From contig CANMIL010000001.1 of the NCBI GenBank assembly GCA_947497895.1, positions 806,001 through 870,000 on the forward strand: DNA of 64,000 nt. The letters run 5' to 3'. Positions 63,952-64,000 of the stretch are shown here, one piece after another; position 1 is the first letter of the stretch, and each line of letters begins with the position of its first letter. The position numbers were made by a program, and so were the translations under genes. The notes under the pieces are model-generated. The model saw only the letters and a list, made by a program, of their open reading frames with translations, was not told the origin of the DNA and did no database searches. This DNA comes from an uncultured Tenacibaculum sp. GTDB taxonomy: Bacteria; Bacteroidota; Bacteroidia; Flavobacteriales; Flavobacteriaceae.

Positions 63952-64000
63952 ATCAATTTAAAAGTAAAATGAGCTCAAATGTATGTATTTTCACACATTT

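Overview
The window is AT-rich chromosomal DNA from a member of the Bacteroidota, very probably a marine Flavobacteriaceae. The evidence is the type IX secretion system (T9SS) type A sorting tails on a chitinase and on a giant SprB-repeat protein, TonB-dependent receptors driven by an ECF sigma/FecR pair, Bacteroidota-style promoters (TAnnTTTG minus-7 boxes), many SPs ending in Q, and marine-type chitin use. I cannot fix the genus. I saw no rRNA, tRNA, CRISPR array, insertion sequence or prophage.

Layout. 1-1569: 3' end of an outer-membrane beta-barrel receptor. 1570-2723: gene-free stretch with four terminator-like hairpins, three sharing a stem, and a promoter-to-terminator small-RNA candidate. 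2724-7321: a UPF0303/HbpS-like protein, an AlkC-type DNA repair protein, a secreted subtilase lipoprotein, a decayed second copy of the alkC 3' end, and a cytoplasmic protein with a degenerate TNT-like C terminus. 7426-11747: recG, an SH3-like secreted protein and an RsmB-like rRNA methyltransferase.

11805-36350 (minus strand): the standout region, one tightly packed six-gene operon of about 24.5 kb. In transcription order it encodes an outer-membrane barrel with a helical tail (827 aa), a 1787-aa polymorphic toxin (FN3 region, zinc-protease HELGH motif, C-terminal YeeF-like DNA/RNA non-specific endonuclease), a YezG/DUF600-like immunity protein, a 1536-aa beta-rich exported protein of unknown family, an FN3-repeat protein, and a 3067-aa SprB-repeat adhesin with the only T9SS sorting tail in the operon. 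Gene gaps are as small as 1-2 nt. I infer a surface-exposed contact-dependent toxin apparatus linked to T9SS; this is a hypothesis, not a demonstrated system.

36569-49092: LysM protein, T9SS-secreted GH18 chitinase, TRIC-type channel, DEAD-box helicase, thioesterase, two tandem MATE exporters, a TetR regulator with two clear operator palindromes (its own and that of an adjacent SDR oxidoreductase), a DUF2461 protein and ychF. 49250-56820: ECF sigma factor, FecR-type anti-sigma factor, STN-containing TonB receptor, and a second TonB receptor. 56908-63917: PqqB-like MBL hydrolase, acyltransferase, rmuC, small receiver-like protein, membrane protein, transglutaminase-like protein, VOC-membrane fusion, and glyA.
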